DNA from: Arenimonas sp.
GTDB taxonomy: Bacteria; Pseudomonadota; Gammaproteobacteria; Xanthomonadales; Xanthomonadaceae
Direction: 5' to 3'
Assembly: GCF_022842045.1 (NCBI RefSeq)
Contig: NZ_JALHQI010000028.1
Location: forward strand, 1 to 37,862
Length of the DNA: 37,862 nt
The notes below the pieces were generated by a model that saw only the letters and a program-made list of their open reading frames with translations, searched no databases and was not told where the DNA came from. Positions 1 to 9,927 of the stretch are shown here, piece after piece. Numbering within the stretch: position 1 is the first letter of the stretch; each line of letters starts with the position of its first letter. A program made the position numbers and the translations under genes.

Positions 1-1000
1 CCTGCGCCATGGCCTGGTCCAGGCGGTGCCGCAGCGTCGCAAGCCGGCCGCGACCGCGCTCGAGCCGCAGCTGCGGGCGCAGCGCCTGCAGCTTCAGGAA
101 GGCCTGGTCGGCGCGCTGCGCGCGGGCGGTGTTCATGCGCGCCAGCAGCGCCTGCAGCTGGCGGTGGCGCTGCCCCAGGCGCGCGAGCAGCTCGCCGCGT
201 TCGGGCACCAGCAGTTCGGCCGCGGCCGAGGGCGTGGGTGCGCGCAGGTCGGCGGCGAAGTCGCTGAGGCTGGTGTCGATCTCGTGGCCCACGGCCGACA
301 CCACCGGCACCGGCGAGGCCGCGATGGCGCGCGCCAGCGCTTCGTCGTTGAACGCCCACAGGTCCTCCAGCGAGCCGCCGCCGCGGGTGAGCAGCAGCAC
401 GTCGTAGCGGCCGGAGCCGGCGGCGCGGCGCAGCATGTCCAGGATCTGGGCGGCGGCCCCGTCGCCCTGCACCGGCACCGGCAGCACGTCCACCGGCAGC
501 AGCGGGAAACGCCGCCCCAGTACGCTCAGCACATCGCGAACAGCGGCGCCGCGGGGCGAGGTGATCACGCCCAGCCGGCGCGGGAAGGCGGGCAGGGGGC
601 GTTTGCGGGCGGCTTCGAACAGGCCCTCGGCGGCCAGCTTCGCCTTCAGCTGCTCGAAGGCGCGGCGCAGCGCGCCTTCACCGGCCTCTTCCATGTGGTC
701 GAGCACCAGCTGGTAGTCGCCGCGGGCCTCGTACAGCGTGAGGCGGCCGCGGGCCAGCACCTGCAGGCCGTCGCGCGGCGCGAACCGCAGCGCCTGCGCC
801 TTGGGCTTGAACAGCGCGCAGCGGACCTGGGCGCGCTCGTCCTTGAGCGTGAAGTAGGCATGGCCGGAGGCCGGGCGCGAGAAATTGCTGATCTCGCCCT
901 CCACCCAGACCTGCGGGAAGCTGCCCTCGAGCAGGTCGCGCGCCAGCGCATTGAGCTGGGACGGGCGCAGGACCTGGCGTTCGCGGGCAAGTGAAGACAT
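1..1000 (-). CDS. xseA: Exodeoxyribonuclease VII large subunit, 3' end missing
   Basis: Catalytic subunit of exonuclease VII, which with several small XseB subunits degrades single-stranded DNA to oligonucleotides in the cytoplasm. Reading from an ATG at 1000 down to the window edge gives 333 residues without a stop. The N-terminal OB fold (about residues 10-105) carries the family stretches [13 protein letters not shown] and [10 protein letters not shown]; the catalytic domain follows with [34 protein letters not shown] and [21 protein letters not shown] helical coiled-coil region begins near residue 265 and is cut by the edge; full-length homologues have about 440-460 residues. It is transcribed away from the PilZ-like gene at 1106, so the 105-bp gap should hold divergent promoters. 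Identification is secure; only the C-terminus is unseen. Confidence 0.96.
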   Translation of the reverse strand, partial: MSSLARERQVLRPSQLNALARDLLEGSFPQVWVEGEISNFSRPASGHAYFTLKDERAQVRCALFKPKAQALRFAPRDGLQVLARGRLTLYEARGDYQLVLDHMEEAGEGALRRAFEQLKAKLAAEGLFEAARKRPLPAFPRRLGVITSPRGAAVRDVLSVLGRRFPLLPVDVLPVPVQGDGAAAQILDMLRRAAGSGRYDVLLLTRGGGSLEDLWAFNDEALARAIAASPVPVVSAVGHEIDTSLSDFAADLRAPTPSAAAELLVPERGELLARLGQRHRQLQALLARMNTARAQRADQAFLKLQALRPQLRLERGRGRLATLRHRLDQAMAQ

Positions 1001-1105
1001 GGCGGGCGGGCGGGACGGCCGGACAGGATACCCCGGGGCGTTCGTCACCGGGGTAGGGCGCGGGCACCGGCCCGGTCTAAACTGTGGCCGCCACGAGGAC
1101 TCCCC

Positions 1106-2743
1106 ATGAGCGATAGCTACAAACGGCTTTGCGAAGGCCTGCCCACCGCCACCGGCGGTGCCGGCTTCGCGACCGAACCCCGCAAGGTCAAGGCCTGGGT
1201 CGCCGCGCTGCCGCGCGCCAATGCCCAGGCCACCGAGCAGGAACTCGCGCGCGCGCTGGCCAGCCTGGCCTCGCAGCGGCTCGAAGGCGGCGCCCGCCTG
1301 GGCGCGCTGGAAGAGCTTCGCGCGGCGGCGGTCGAATCGATCGACCTGCTCGAGCGCCAGTTCAACACCAGCCCGCTGCCGCTGCCGCCCGACAAGGCGC
1401 GCGCGGCGGCGGTCGCCGAGTCTTTCCACGTGCTTTTGGCGCACGCCTACCGGGCGGCGGCGGCCGACCTGTGCGCGCCGGCCGGCAGCGTGCCCTTCCT
1501 GCGCGGCGGCGCGGTGCTGACGGCACTCGAACGCGCCGCCTGGCATTACGCGCGCGCGCTGGCGATGGCCTGGCGCGTGTACCGCCCCGCCTCCGCGGGC
1601 GTGTGGCAGGGGTTGCACCGGGTGCATCGCTTCGCGACCCAGCTCAAGCTCGATCGCAAGGCCACCGAAGACAAGCTCGCCGGCGGCAATTTCGACGTCA
1701 ACACGCTCTACGTCCAGGCGCTGCTGCTGGCGGCGGTGAATCCCTACGCCTTTGGCCAGGCCGAGCAGGACAGCCTGTGGCCGATCGCGCGCGCCTTCAC
1801 CGCACGCTGCGGCCTGGTCGAGCAGGCGCCCGACGAGCTGGCGCCGGTCGTGCCCGATGACGCCGACCGCGGCCCGGGCACCGGTGCCGGCGAGGAGTCG
1901 CATTCGCTGTGGCTGGACCTGCGCGCGTTCGCCGACGAGGTCGAGCGCGCATTGACGCGCGTGCGCGAAGGCCAGTCCGAGATCGTGCCTGCCGCGGGCC
2001 CCGGCTTCCGCGTCGGCAACGACCTGCTCATCCGCCTGCGCCGCGCCTTCGGCCAGATCGCCGCGCGCGGGCTGGTGCGGCTGCCGGCCGGGCACAAGCT
2101 CGACACCGTGCTGGGCCTGAGCGGCCTGCACTATTTCCTCGCCGGCCAGCGCGACTTCGACACCTTCATGAAGCAGTCGGCCCAGGGCACCGTGCACGTG
2201 ATCTCCGGCGCGGCCTGGACCCAGGGCGCGGCCAGCATGACCAAGGTCCCACGCTTCACCGGCAAGGTGCTCGACCAGAGCCTGGGTGGCTACCGAATGG
2301 CCTGGGCCAGCGCCGAGCAGGCGCGCGCCCGCGTGGGCGAGCTGGTCGGCCTCAATTTCGGCGACGAAGGCGAGGAGCAGGCCTGGATGGTCGGCGTGAT
2401 GCGCTGGCTGCGCTATGAGGACGACGGCAGCCTGTCGGCGGGCGTCGAGCTGCTGTCGCGACGCTCGAGCGCGGTGGCCCTGCGCGTGGTCAGCGCCGAC
2501 GGCGGCAACCGCCAGGTCAACCGCGCGATCGAAGTGTTCCCGATCGACGGGACGCCCGGTCGCTGCTTCGTCGCCAACGCGGTGATCGAATCGGGCAGTC
2601 GGGTCGAGGTCATCCACGATCTCTCCAGCCATTTCCCCGAGCTCGCGCCGCGCGGCGCCGACCTGCTGCCCGACGTGGAGGTGCTGCTCAATGCCGGCGA
2701 CTACGTGCTGCTGGGCGAGCGCCAGCCGGAGGCAACGGCATGA
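1106..2743 (+). CDS. PilZ-like C-terminal domain protein of unassigned function
   Basis: A 545-residue cytoplasmic protein with no signal peptide. The first 250 residues or so look all-helical and Ala/Leu-rich ([15 protein letters not shown], then long helices), resembling proteobacterial proteins labelled cyclic-di-GMP-binding or molecular chaperone. The C-terminal 150 residues look like a beta-barrel and contain D-Q-S-L-G-G at 390-395, matching the DxSxxG half of the PilZ cyclic-di-GMP motif. I do not find the companion RxxxR at the usual distance, so ligand binding is uncertain. GAGG at 1095-1098 is a good ribosome site for the ATG at 1106. The stop overlaps the ispG start by four bases (ATGA), implying coupled translation. 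The function is inferred; a nucleotide-independent scaffold is equally possible. Confidence 0.7.
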   Translation: MSDSYKRLCEGLPTATGGAGFATEPRKVKAWVAALPRANAQATEQELARALASLASQRLEGGARLGALEELRAAAVESIDLLERQFNTSPLPLPPDKARAAAVAESFHVLLAHAYRAAAADLCAPAGSVPFLRGGAVLTALERAAWHYARALAMAWRVYRPASAGVWQGLHRVHRFATQLKLDRKATEDKLAGGNFDVNTLYVQALLLAAVNPYAFGQAEQDSLWPIARAFTARCGLVEQAPDELAPVVPDDADRGPGTGAGEESHSLWLDLRAFADEVERALTRVREGQSEIVPAAGPGFRVGNDLLIRLRRAFGQIAARGLVRLPAGHKLDTVLGLSGLHYFLAGQRDFDTFMKQSAQGTVHVISGAAWTQGAASMTKVPRFTGKVLDQSLGGYRMAWASAEQARARVGELVGLNFGDEGEEQAWMVGVMRWLRYEDDGSLSAGVELLSRRSSAVALRVVSADGGNRQVNRAIEVFPIDGTPGRCFVANAVIESGSRVEVIHDLSSHFPELAPRGADLLPDVEVLLNAGDYVLLGERQPEATA

Positions 2744-3969
2744 GCGAGGCCCGTTCGCAGCCGCGCCGCGACACCCGCGGCGTCGAGGTCGGCAAGGTCC
2801 GTATCGGTGGCGGCGCCCCGGTGGTGGTGCAGTCGATGACCAACACCGACACCGCTGACGTCAATGCCACGGTGAAGCAGGTGGCCGAGCTCTGGCGCGC
2901 CGGCTCCGAGCTGGTGCGGGTGACGGTGAACAACCCCGAGTCCGCCGCCGCGGTGCCGCGCATCCGCGACAAGCTGGCGATGATGAACGTGCCGGTGCCC
3001 CTGGTCGGCGACTTCCACTACAACGGCGACCGCCTGCTGGCGGCCGAGCCGGCCTGTGCCGAGGCGCTGGCCAAGTACCGCATCAACCCGGGCAACGTCG
3101 GCTTCGGCAAGAAGAAGGACACCCAGTTCGCCGCCATCGTCGAAAAGGCGATCGAGTACGGCAAGCCGGTTCGCATCGGCGTCAACTGGGGCTCGCTGGA
3201 CCAGGCGCTGTCGGCGCGCCTGATGGACGAGAACGCTGCCCGTGCCCAGCCCTGGGACGCGGCCCGCGTGCTGCGCGAGGCGCTGGTGGTGTCGGCGCTG
3301 GAGTCGGCCGAGCGCGCCGTCGAGATCGGCCTGGCGCGCGAGCGGATCGTGCTCTCGGCCAAGGTCAGCGGCGTGCAGGAGCTGATTGCCGTCTACCGCG
3401 ACCTGGCCGCGCGCTCGGACTTCCCGCTGCACCTGGGCCTGACCGAGGCCGGCATGGGCAGCAAGGGCATCGTCGCTTCCGCGGCGGCGCTGTCGGTGCT
3501 GATGCAGGAAGGCATCGGCGACACCATCCGCATCTCGCTGACGCCCGAGCCCGGCGCGCCGCGCACGCTGGAGGTGCAGGTGGCGCAGGAGCTGCTGCAG
3601 ACGATGGGCCTGCGCGCGTTCACGCCGCTGGTCACCGCCTGCCCGGGCTGTGGCCGCACCACCTCGGAGTTCTTCCAGGTGCTGGCGCAGAGGGTGCAGG
3701 AGCACGTGCGCGGGCAGATGCCGGTGTGGAAGCTCAAGTACCCGGGCGTCGAGAACCTGTCGCTGGCGGTGATGGGCTGCGTGGTGAACGGCCCGGGCGA
3801 ATCGCGCCACGCCGACATCGGCATCTCGCTGCCCGGCACCGGCGAGGCGCCGTCCGCGCCGGTGTTCATCGACGGCGAGAAGGCGATGACCCTGCGCGGC
3901 GAGAACATCGCCGAGGACTTCGTGGGCGTGATCGACGACTACGTGGCGCGCCGCTACGGCGGGGCGTAA
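2740..3969 (+). CDS. ispG: (E)-4-hydroxy-3-methylbut-2-enyl-diphosphate synthase (flavodoxin)
   Basis: IspG (GcpE) converts 2-C-methyl-D-erythritol 2,4-cyclodiphosphate to HMBPP, the penultimate step of the MEP isoprenoid pathway, using a [4Fe-4S] cluster and reduced flavodoxin. The 409 residues fit the family. The TIM-barrel part shows [19 protein letters not shown] near the N-terminus and the conserved GDFHYNG. The iron-sulfur part carries cluster cysteines C301 and C304 in [13 protein letters not shown] and C347 in GCVVNGPGE, with E354 as the cluster-binding glutamate. The start codon overlaps the previous gene's stop (ATGA), so it is probably co-expressed with the PilZ-like protein. There is no partner MEP gene in the window, as is usual because these genes are scattered. 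Confidence 0.97.
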   Translation: MSEARSQPRRDTRGVEVGKVRIGGGAPVVVQSMTNTDTADVNATVKQVAELWRAGSELVRVTVNNPESAAAVPRIRDKLAMMNVPVPLVGDFHYNGDRLLAAEPACAEALAKYRINPGNVGFGKKKDTQFAAIVEKAIEYGKPVRIGVNWGSLDQALSARLMDENAARAQPWDAARVLREALVVSALESAERAVEIGLARERIVLSAKVSGVQELIAVYRDLAARSDFPLHLGLTEAGMGSKGIVASAAALSVLMQEGIGDTIRISLTPEPGAPRTLEVQVAQELLQTMGLRAFTPLVTACPGCGRTTSEFFQVLAQRVQEHVRGQMPVWKLKYPGVENLSLAVMGCVVNGPGESRHADIGISLPGTGEAPSAPVFIDGEKAMTLRGENIAEDFVGVIDDYVARRYGGA

Positions 3970-4163
3970 GCCTGCCCGTTCCGGCCGTCGCCGGCGCCGG
4001 TGGCGCGCGGGCATCCGGGCCTGGCCGCACGCCGGCCCCGGCCCGGCGGGCCACCCGACGGCCCGGGTCGCCGGGCCTGCCCCCGGGGGCGAGGCCGTGC
4101 CATGGACGGGCACCGTGGCTAGGGACAGAATGGACGCGCATCCAACCAAACAGGGGAACCACG

Positions 4164-4643
4164 ATGCGTATCAACAAGATCCTGGCCGCCGGCCTCATGG
4201 CCGGCCTGATGCTGGCGGGCGCGGGCCATGCCGCGGCCGATTCCTCGGTGGCCAAGCGTCTGGACGAGCGCGGCATCAAGTACGAGGTGGACATGGATGG
4301 TGACTACAAGGTCACCTACAACTACTCCAAGGAAGGCCGCACCCAGCTGGTGTTCGTTTCCGGCAGCACCGAGTCCGTCTCGGGCTACACCGTGCGCGAG
4401 GTGTTCTCGCCGGCCGCGCGCGTCTCGACCGACGGCATCGATGGCGCCAAGGCGCTGGAGCTGATGGAAGAGAGCCGCAAGAACAAGCTTGGCGCCTGGG
4501 AGCTGTCGGGCGACGTGCTGTATTTCGTCATCAAGCTGCCGGACGAGATGAGCGCCGCTGAGCTCGAGTCGGCGATGGATATCGCGTCGCAGACCGCCGA
4601 CGACATGGAAATCGAACTCTCCGGCGACCGCGACGACCTCTGA
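4164..4643 (+). CDS. Small secreted YbjN-like protein
   Basis: A 159-residue protein. The ATG at 4164 follows AGGGGA at about 4152-4157. The N-terminus MRINKILAAGLMAGLMLAGAGHAAA is a typical Sec signal peptide with cleavage after AxA, so the mature protein should be periplasmic. The mature part alternates strands and helices (YEVDMDGDYKVTYNY, TQLVFVSGSTE, two acidic helices at the end) and resembles the YbjN fold (PF10722), which in E. coli is linked to stress and motility regulation. There are no catalytic residues to point to. It stands alone between ispG and a convergent transporter gene. The family call is moderate and the function unknown. Confidence 0.75.
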   Translation: MRINKILAAGLMAGLMLAGAGHAAADSSVAKRLDERGIKYEVDMDGDYKVTYNYSKEGRTQLVFVSGSTESVSGYTVREVFSPAARVSTDGIDGAKALELMEESRKNKLGAWELSGDVLYFVIKLPDEMSAAELESAMDIASQTADDMEIELSGDRDDL

Positions 4644-4644
4644 T

Positions 4645-4668
4645 CCCGGGCCGGGCCGACCGCCCGGG
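4645..4668. terminator. Weak inverted repeat between convergent genes
   Basis: CCCGGGC (4645-4651) and GCCCGGG (4662-4668) can form a 7-bp stem just after the YbjN-like stop and before the transporter stop. There is no T-run on either side, so a terminator role is only suggested by its place between convergent genes. Confidence 0.3.
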
Positions 4669-4673
4669 CACCG

Positions 4674-5594
4674 TCAGCGCTGCTGGGTGCCCGGGTTGAT
4701 CTCGGGGTCGGTGACGGCCTGGCGCGCCAGCCGGGCCTCGCGCCGCGCGATGTAGACGTTCGAACCGAAGATGATCGCCGCGCCCAGCACGGTCCAGCGG
4801 TCGAGCACTTCGTCGAACAGGAAGTAGCCCAGCACGGCCACCACCAGCACCTGCAGGAAGCTGATCGGCGTGAGCATCGAGGCCTCGCCCAGCTTCATCG
4901 CCCGGGTCCAGAACATGTGCGCGGTGGTGCCGAGGAAGCCGGCCAGCACGATCCACAGCCAGGTGATGCCCACCGGCGTCTCCCACACCAGCAGCGCCGG
5001 CACCAGCGACATCGGCACCCAGATCATCGTCGTGTAGAGCACGATCGCGTCCGGGTGCTCGGTGCGCGACAGGAACTTGATGCTGATCGCCGCGCTGGCG
5101 CTGGCCACCGCCGCCAGCACCGCCACCAGGCTGCCGGCGGTGAAGTCGTCGCTGCCGGGCCGCACGATCACCAGCACGCCGAGGAAACCGACGATCACCG
5201 CGGTCCAGCGGCGCGCCCGCACCACTTCGCCCAGCACGATCACTGCGGCGATGGTCACGAACAGCGGGCTGGAGTAGGACAGCGCGATCGCCTGCGCCAG
5301 CGGCAGGTGAACGATCGCCCAGAAGCCGGCCAGCATCGACACCATGCCGATCGCGCACCGCCCGGTGTAGAAGCCCAGCTTGTTCGTGCGCAGGATCGCC
5401 GGTCCGTGCCTGAACAGGATCGGCAGGATGAAGACCAGGCCGAAGAAGTTCCGGAAGAACGCGATCTCGAAGGCGTGCAGCTGCTCGGACGCCAGCCGGA
5501 TGCAGACCGCCATGAAGCCGAACAGCACGGTGCCGATGGTCATCAGCGCGACCGCGCGCGGCACGTCCACGGGGCGGTTGCCGGGGCTGTTCAA
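4674..5594 (-). CDS. EamA/DMT-family inner-membrane transporter
   Basis: A 306-residue protein of the drug/metabolite transporter superfamily, probably a small-molecule exporter or permease of unknown substrate. It shows about ten hydrophobic segments arranged as two EamA repeats (about residues 14-145 and 155-290); VLGEVVRARRW and FLFDEVLDRWTVLGAAIIFG mark the equivalent ends of the two repeats. I place the start at a TTG whose bases overlap the murB stop (TTGA, 5591-5594), which keeps the first membrane segment whole. Two in-frame GTG codons and an ATG lie a little downstream and cannot be excluded. It is the last gene of the amaB-pyrD-murB run. Confidence 0.88.
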   Translation of the reverse strand: MNSPGNRPVDVPRAVALMTIGTVLFGFMAVCIRLASEQLHAFEIAFFRNFFGLVFILPILFRHGPAILRTNKLGFYTGRCAIGMVSMLAGFWAIVHLPLAQAIALSYSSPLFVTIAAVIVLGEVVRARRWTAVIVGFLGVLVIVRPGSDDFTAGSLVAVLAAVASASAAISIKFLSRTEHPDAIVLYTTMIWVPMSLVPALLVWETPVGITWLWIVLAGFLGTTAHMFWTRAMKLGEASMLTPISFLQVLVVAVLGYFLFDEVLDRWTVLGAAIIFGSNVYIARREARLARQAVTDPEINPGTQQR

Positions 5595-6637
5595 GCGGCG
5601 TCGTCGAACCTTGCGCCGATGATGCGGGGCTCGGGCTCCAGCGACACGCCGAAGCGTTCGCGCACCGAGGCGGCGATCCGGCGCGCCAGCCCCAGCAGCT
5701 CGGCGCCGGTGGCGTGGCCGTGGTTCACCAGCACCAGCGCGTGCTGCGCGGCGACGCCGGCGTCGCCCTCGCGGTAGCCCTTCCAGCCGCAGGCCTCGAT
5801 CATCCAGCCGGCCGAGAGCTTGTGCTGCCCGTCGGGACCGGGGAACACCGGGAGGGCAGGGTGCGCCGACTTCAGGGCATCGGCCCGGGCCGCATCCACC
5901 ACCGGGTTCTTGAAGAAGCTGCCGGCATTGCCCAGCAGCGCCGGATTGGGCAGCTTGCGGGTGCGCAGCCGGCTGATGGCCTCGGCGACGTGCACGGCCC
6001 GCGGCGACTCGACGCCCATCGCGGCTAATTCTTCCTTCACCCCGGCGTAGTCCAGGCGCAGTTCGCGCCGGCGAGGCAGCCGCAGCTCGACGGCCGTGAC
6101 CACCCAGCGCTCGGCCTCGCGCTTGAACAGGCTGTCGCGGTAGGCGAAGGCGCAGTCCTCGCGGGCCAGGCGCTTCACCTGGCCGGTGTCGCGCTGGAAG
6201 GCCTCCACGCATTCGATGAACTCGCCGACCTCGACGCCATAGGCGCCGATGTTCTGGATCGGCGAGGCGCCGACGGTGCCCGGGATCAGGGCCATGTTTT
6301 CCAGGCCGACCAGGCCACGCGCCAGGGTCCAGCCCACCAGGTCGTTCCAGGCCATGCCGGCTTCGGCGCGCACCAGCGCGGTGTCGCCGTCGTCCTGCAC
6401 GATGCGCACGCCGGCCATGGTCAGGCAGATCGCCACGCCGGGGAAGTCGCCGGCGAACAGCAGGTTGCTGCCTTCGCCCAGCACCAGGACCGGGCCGTCG
6501 CGAAGCATCGCGAACTCGAACAGTTCGGCCAGCGCGTCGGCGCGCGATACGTCGGCCATCATCGCGGCGCGGGCGGCGACGCGGAAGGTGTTGCGGCCGG
6601 CGAGGGAAACGTTCTCCGCCAGCTGGTAGCCACTCAT
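5591..6637 (-). CDS. murB: UDP-N-acetylenolpyruvoylglucosamine reductase
   Basis: MurB reduces UDP-GlcNAc-enolpyruvate to UDP-MurNAc with NADPH and bound FAD, the second committed step of peptidoglycan synthesis. The 348 residues match type I enzymes such as that of E. coli. FAD-binding sequences include [10 protein letters not shown] and [18 protein letters not shown]. The active-site residues are visible: R167 in AYRDSLFK, S240 in [10 protein letters not shown] and a glutamate near the end in LEPEPRIIG. Its ATG at 6637 overlaps the pyrD stop (ATGA), and its stop overlaps the probable TTG start of the transporter, so expression is likely coupled through the run. Confidence 0.97.
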   Translation of the reverse strand: MSGYQLAENVSLAGRNTFRVAARAAMMADVSRADALAELFEFAMLRDGPVLVLGEGSNLLFAGDFPGVAICLTMAGVRIVQDDGDTALVRAEAGMAWNDLVGWTLARGLVGLENMALIPGTVGASPIQNIGAYGVEVGEFIECVEAFQRDTGQVKRLAREDCAFAYRDSLFKREAERWVVTAVELRLPRRRELRLDYAGVKEELAAMGVESPRAVHVAEAISRLRTRKLPNPALLGNAGSFFKNPVVDAARADALKSAHPALPVFPGPDGQHKLSAGWMIEACGWKGYREGDAGVAAQHALVLVNHGHATGAELLGLARRIAASVRERFGVSLEPEPRIIGARFDDAA

Positions 6638-7671
6638 GCCGGGCTGCCCTCGCGCCGGCGCCGGATCGCGTCCACGCACTCGCCGATGAGGTCGGGGCCG
6701 CGGTAGATCAGGCCGGTGTAGAACTGAACCATCTGCGCGCCGGCGGTGATCTTTCCGGCCGCGTCGGCGCCGCTGAGGATGCCGCCGACGCCGACGATGG
6801 GGATGCTGTCGTCCAGGCGCGCGCGCAGGCGGCGCATCACCGCGGTGGACTTGCCGTACAGCGGCTGGCCCGAGAGGCCGCCGGTTTCCTTGGCCAGCCG
6901 GTGGTGCTCGACCGGCAGGCGGTCGACCGTGGTGTTGGTGGCGACCACGCCGTCCACCTGCATGTCGCTGAGCACGCGGGCGCAGGCGTCGATGTCGTCG
7001 TCGGACAGGTCCGGGGCGATCTTCACCAGCATCGGCACGCGCTTGCCGTGCTGCGCGGCCAGCTTCTCCTGGGCCTCGCGCAGGCCGCCGACCAGGTGGC
7101 GCAGGGCCTGTTCCTCCTGCAGCTCGCGCAGGCCCGCGGTGTTGGGCGAAGAGATGTTGACGGTGACGTAGTCGGCCAGCGGGTACACGCGCTCGAGGCA
7201 ATACGCGTAGTCGTCGAGCGCGTCCTCGTTGGCGGTGTCCTTGTTCTTGCCGATGTTGATGCCGAGCAGGCCCTGCTTGCGGCGCGCCTTCGACACGTTC
7301 GCCACCAGCGCATCGACGCCGTCGTTGTTGAAGCCCAGGCGGTTGATGACCGCGTTGTACTCGGGCAGGCGGAACATGCGCGGCTTCGGGTTGCCGGCCT
7401 GCGGCCGCGGCGTGGTGGTGCCGACCTCGACGAAGCCGAAGCCCAGCGCCAGCAGCGCATCCACGTGGGCGCCGTTCTTGTCCAGCCCGGCGGCGCAGCC
7501 GACCGGATTGGGGAAGCTCAGCCCGAAGGCCTTGGTCACCAGCGGCTTCGGGCGGCTGGCCAGCAGCGGGTTCAGCCCGGTGCGATAGGCCGCCTCGAGC
7601 GCGCGCAGGCCAAGGCCGTGGGCCTTCTCGGCGTCAAAGTGGAACAGGAAGGGGCGGGCGAGGGCATACAT
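6634..7671 (-). CDS. pyrD: Dihydroorotate dehydrogenase (quinone), class 2
   Basis: PyrD oxidises dihydroorotate to orotate in pyrimidine synthesis, passing electrons through FMN to membrane quinone. The 345 residues include the short N-terminal membrane-associating helices ([20 protein letters not shown]) that define class 2. FMN and substrate motifs follow: [40 protein letters not shown], then NISSPNT with S175 as the catalytic base, and the phosphate-binding [15 protein letters not shown]. It lies 12 bases downstream of the DUF4190 gene and overlaps murB by four bases. Nothing about the product looks unusual. Confidence 0.97.
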   Translation of the reverse strand: MYALARPFLFHFDAEKAHGLGLRALEAAYRTGLNPLLASRPKPLVTKAFGLSFPNPVGCAAGLDKNGAHVDALLALGFGFVEVGTTTPRPQAGNPKPRMFRLPEYNAVINRLGFNNDGVDALVANVSKARRKQGLLGINIGKNKDTANEDALDDYAYCLERVYPLADYVTVNISSPNTAGLRELQEEQALRHLVGGLREAQEKLAAQHGKRVPMLVKIAPDLSDDDIDACARVLSDMQVDGVVATNTTVDRLPVEHHRLAKETGGLSGQPLYGKSTAVMRRLRARLDDSIPIVGVGGILSGADAAGKITAGAQMVQFYTGLIYRGPDLIGECVDAIRRRREGSPA

Positions 7672-7683
7672 CCGGTCGGCGCC

Positions 7684-8046
7684 TCAGAGCTGGCCGCTCA
7701 GGCCCAGCGCGCCCAGGAGCACCGCCAGGCCGCCGAAGAACAGGATCACGGCCAGCAGCGCCAGGATGCTCAGCGCGATCGCGGTCCAGCCCAGGATCAG
7801 GCCGGCGATCGCCATGCCGTCGCCGTCCATGGCCCCGGCGCTGCGGCGGATCTCGGCGCGGGCCATGTGCCCGCAGATCACCGCGGCCAGGCTGCCCAGC
7901 CAGGGCAGCAGGGTCCAGCCCAGGATGCCGCCGACCAGCGCGACGATCGCCAGGGGGCTGATTGGGCGACCAACGGGCGCCGGGGGCGGTTCGGGCGCAG
8001 GCGCAGGCGGCGACGGCGGGGCGGGCGGCAGCGTGGGCTCGGACAT
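7684..8046 (-). CDS. DUF4190 small membrane protein with Pro-rich head
   Basis: A 120-residue protein. Residues 1-30 are strongly Pro/Ala-rich (TLPPAPPSPPAPAPEPPPAP). They are followed by two hydrophobic stretches, about 31-60 and 78-118, separated by a short segment GHMARAEIRRS. This head/TM/loop/TM layout and the GHxARxEIRRS segment are typical of DUF4190 proteins, whose function is unknown. It sits in a nine-base gap arrangement directly behind amaB and 12 bases ahead of pyrD, so it is co-transcribed with them; no functional link to either is evident. Confidence 0.85.
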   Translation of the reverse strand: MSEPTLPPAPPSPPAPAPEPPPAPVGRPISPLAIVALVGGILGWTLLPWLGSLAAVICGHMARAEIRRSAGAMDGDGMAIAGLILGWTAIALSILALLAVILFFGGLAVLLGALGLSGQL

Positions 8047-8055
8047 GGACGATCC

Positions 8056-9588
8056 TCAGAGGTCGAACTTGATGCCCTGGGCCAGCGGCAGCGCGTTGGA
8101 GTAGTTGATGGTGTTGGTCTGGCGGCGCATGTAGACCTTCCACGCGTCGGAGCCCGACTCGCGGCCACCGCCGGTCTCCTTCTCGCCGCCGAAGGCGCCG
8201 CCGATCTCGGCGCCGGAGGTGCCGATGTTGACGTTGGCGATGCCGCAGTCCGAGCCGGCCGCCGACAGGAACTGCTCGGCCGCGCGCAGGTCGGTGGTGA
8301 AGATGGACGAGGACAGGCCCTGCGGCACCGCGTTCTGCAGCTCGATCGCTTCATCCAGGGTCGAGTACTTCATCACGTACAGGATCGGCGCGAAGGTTTC
8401 GGTCTGCACCACTTCGGCGCTGTTGGCCAGGCCGGTGACGATGGTCGGCAGCACGAAGTTGCCCGGGCGGTCGATGCGGGCGCCGCCGGTCTCGATCTTG
8501 CCGCCCGAGGCCTTGGCCTTCGCCACCGCGTCCAGGTAGGCGTCCACGGCGTCGGAGCTGTTGAGCGGGCCCATCAGGTTGGCCGGGTCGGTCGGGTCGC
8601 CGATCTTCTTCTCGACCTGCTTGTAGGCCGCCACCAGCTTGGCCAGCACGTCGGCGTAGATGGACTCGTGCACGAACAGGCGGCGGGTGGTGGTGCAGCG
8701 CTGGCCGGCGGTGCCGACGGCGCCGAAGGCGATGGCCGGGATGGCCAGCTTCAAGTCGGCCGACGGATCGACAATGATGGCGTTGTTGCCGCCCAGCTCG
8801 AGCAGCGAGCGACCCATGCGGCGCGCCACGCGCTCGCCCACCATGCGGCCGACCTTGGTCGAGCCGGTGAAGCTGATCAGCGGGATGCGCTTGTCGTCGA
8901 CGAAGGTCTGGGCCAGCTCGGTGCCGCCGTCGTTGAACAGGAAGAAGATGTCCGGGAAGCCGCCGGCGCGCAGGGCCTCGTTGCAGATCTTCATCGAGGC
9001 GATGGCCGAGAGCGGGGTCTTGGGCGAAGGCTTCCAGATGCAGATGTCGCCGCAGACGCCGGCGAGGAACGAATTCCAGGCCCAGACCGCGACCGGGAAA
9101 TTGAACGCGCTGATGATGCCGACGATGCCCAGCGGCTGGTACTGCTCGTACATCCGGTGGCCCGGGCGCTCGGAGTGCATGGTCAGGCCGTAGAGCTGGC
9201 GCGAGAGGCCGACGGCGAACTCGCCGATGTCGATCATCTCCTGCACTTCGCCGTCGCCCTCCGGCTTGGACTTGCCCATTTCCAGCGCCACCAGCGAACC
9301 CAGCGCGTCCTTGTGCTTGCGCAGGGCGTCGGCGCACAGGCGGATGGCCTCGCCACGCTTGGGCGCCGGGGTGGTGCGCCAGACCTTGAAGGCGGCCTGG
9401 GCGCGCTCGAGGATCAGGTCGTAGTCGGCCTGGGAGGACGCGTGGACCTTGCCCAGTACCTCGCCGTTGCTCGGGTTCACCGGCTCGATCACGCCGGCGT
9501 CGCGGGTGGTGGACCACTCGCCATGGCCGAGATAGGTGCCGGATTCGACCTCGGACAGGCCGAGCGCGGTGAGGACGGGGTGGGTCAT
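8056..9588 (-). CDS. amaB: ALDH7-type aldehyde dehydrogenase (alpha-aminoadipic semialdehyde)
   Basis: A 510-residue NAD-dependent aldehyde dehydrogenase closest in pattern to the ALDH7/antiquitin group, whose bacterial members (AmaB/PaoB) oxidise L-2-aminoadipate 6-semialdehyde in lysine breakdown. Visible motifs are [35 protein letters not shown] (cofactor loop), the general base E264 in LLELGGNNA, and the nucleophile C298 in [12 protein letters not shown]. The C-terminal [19 protein letters not shown] and the [11 protein letters not shown] ending are characteristic of this subgroup. GGAG eight bases upstream supports the ATG at 9588. It appears to lead the operon with the DUF4190 gene, pyrD, murB and the transporter. 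The substrate is inferred from the subgroup, not shown. Confidence 0.93.
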   Translation of the reverse strand: MTHPVLTALGLSEVESGTYLGHGEWSTTRDAGVIEPVNPSNGEVLGKVHASSQADYDLILERAQAAFKVWRTTPAPKRGEAIRLCADALRKHKDALGSLVALEMGKSKPEGDGEVQEMIDIGEFAVGLSRQLYGLTMHSERPGHRMYEQYQPLGIVGIISAFNFPVAVWAWNSFLAGVCGDICIWKPSPKTPLSAIASMKICNEALRAGGFPDIFFLFNDGGTELAQTFVDDKRIPLISFTGSTKVGRMVGERVARRMGRSLLELGGNNAIIVDPSADLKLAIPAIAFGAVGTAGQRCTTTRRLFVHESIYADVLAKLVAAYKQVEKKIGDPTDPANLMGPLNSSDAVDAYLDAVAKAKASGGKIETGGARIDRPGNFVLPTIVTGLANSAEVVQTETFAPILYVMKYSTLDEAIELQNAVPQGLSSSIFTTDLRAAEQFLSAAGSDCGIANVNIGTSGAEIGGAFGGEKETGGGRESGSDAWKVYMRRQTNTINYSNALPLAQGIKFDL

Positions 9589-9606
9589 GGAAAGCTCCGG
9601 TTGCGT

Positions 9607-9625
9607 TTGGCCAGCGCGTGGCCAA
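9607..9625. promoter_or_regulatory. 7-5-7 palindrome between tRNA-Arg and amaB
   Basis: TTGGCCA (9607-9613), five bases GCGCG, TGGCCAA (9619-9625): a perfect inverted repeat in the 45-bp gap between the tRNA 3' end and the amaB start. There is no T-run behind it, so it could be an operator or a processing hairpin at the tRNA end rather than a terminator. Confidence 0.35.
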
Positions 9626-9633
9626 GGGGAAAG

Positions 9634-9710
9634 TGGCGGCCCCGATACGATTCGAACGTACGACCTTCCCCTTAGGAGGGGGACGCTCTATCCAGCTGAG
9701 CTACGGGGCC
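9634..9710 (-). tRNA. tRNA-Arg (anticodon CCT), CCA encoded
   Basis: Read on the minus strand from 9710. The acceptor GGCCCCG pairs fully with CGGGGCC, followed by discriminator G and an encoded CCA (9634-9636). The D arm is GCTCAGCTGGATAGAGC. The anticodon arm TCCCC-CTCCTAA-GGGGA gives anticodon CCT, reading AGG. The T arm contains GTTCGAATC. All four stems close normally over 77 nt. Confidence 0.97.
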
Positions 9711-9720
9711 AAGCCGGCGA

Positions 9721-9750
9721 ATTATCGCAGAAACCCCCGGCCGGGTTTCA
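9721..9750 (-). promoter_or_regulatory. Candidate sigma-70 promoter for tRNA-Arg
   Basis: On the minus strand GATAAT (9721-9726) lies eleven bases before the mature tRNA 5' end, a good -10 box. The -35 region 17-18 bases upstream (GAAACC or TGAAAC, near 9744-9750) is a poor match. Confidence 0.5.
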
Positions 9751-9865
9751 GGTCCCGCCGCGACTGGGTCCTGGGCGTCTCCGGCGCCGGAACGGTGCCG
9801 ACCACCCTGTGCTCAGCCCCCGGGGATGCCGGCGGGGTTGGAGTTGGCTGCATGGGACGGCCGCC

Positions 9866-9900
9866 GCAAAAGGAAAGGGGCCCGGCGAATGCCGGGCCCC
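9866..9900 (-). terminator. Intrinsic terminator of the thrombospondin-repeat gene
   Basis: A perfect 10-bp GC-rich stem (GGGGCCCGGC, 9877-9886, with GCCGGGCCCC, 9891-9900) and a four-base loop. On the minus strand it is followed by CTTTCCTTTTG. It lies 28 bases downstream of the stop at 9928. Confidence 0.85.
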
Positions 9901-9927
9901 GACTGTTCCAGCCAGCAAGTTGGGCGG

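Noticed and set aside
2701..4149. A 482-codon open frame on the minus strand
   Set aside because: Antisense to ispG, with composition (His/Arg/Ala/Gly) typical of a GC-rich shadow frame and no recognisable motifs.
6901..9675. A 924-codon open frame on the plus strand
   Set aside because: It lies antisense to pyrD, the DUF4190 gene and amaB, whose proteins are unmistakable. Its translation is low-complexity Ala/Arg/Gly/Val/Gln-rich, the usual mirror of GC-rich codon bias.
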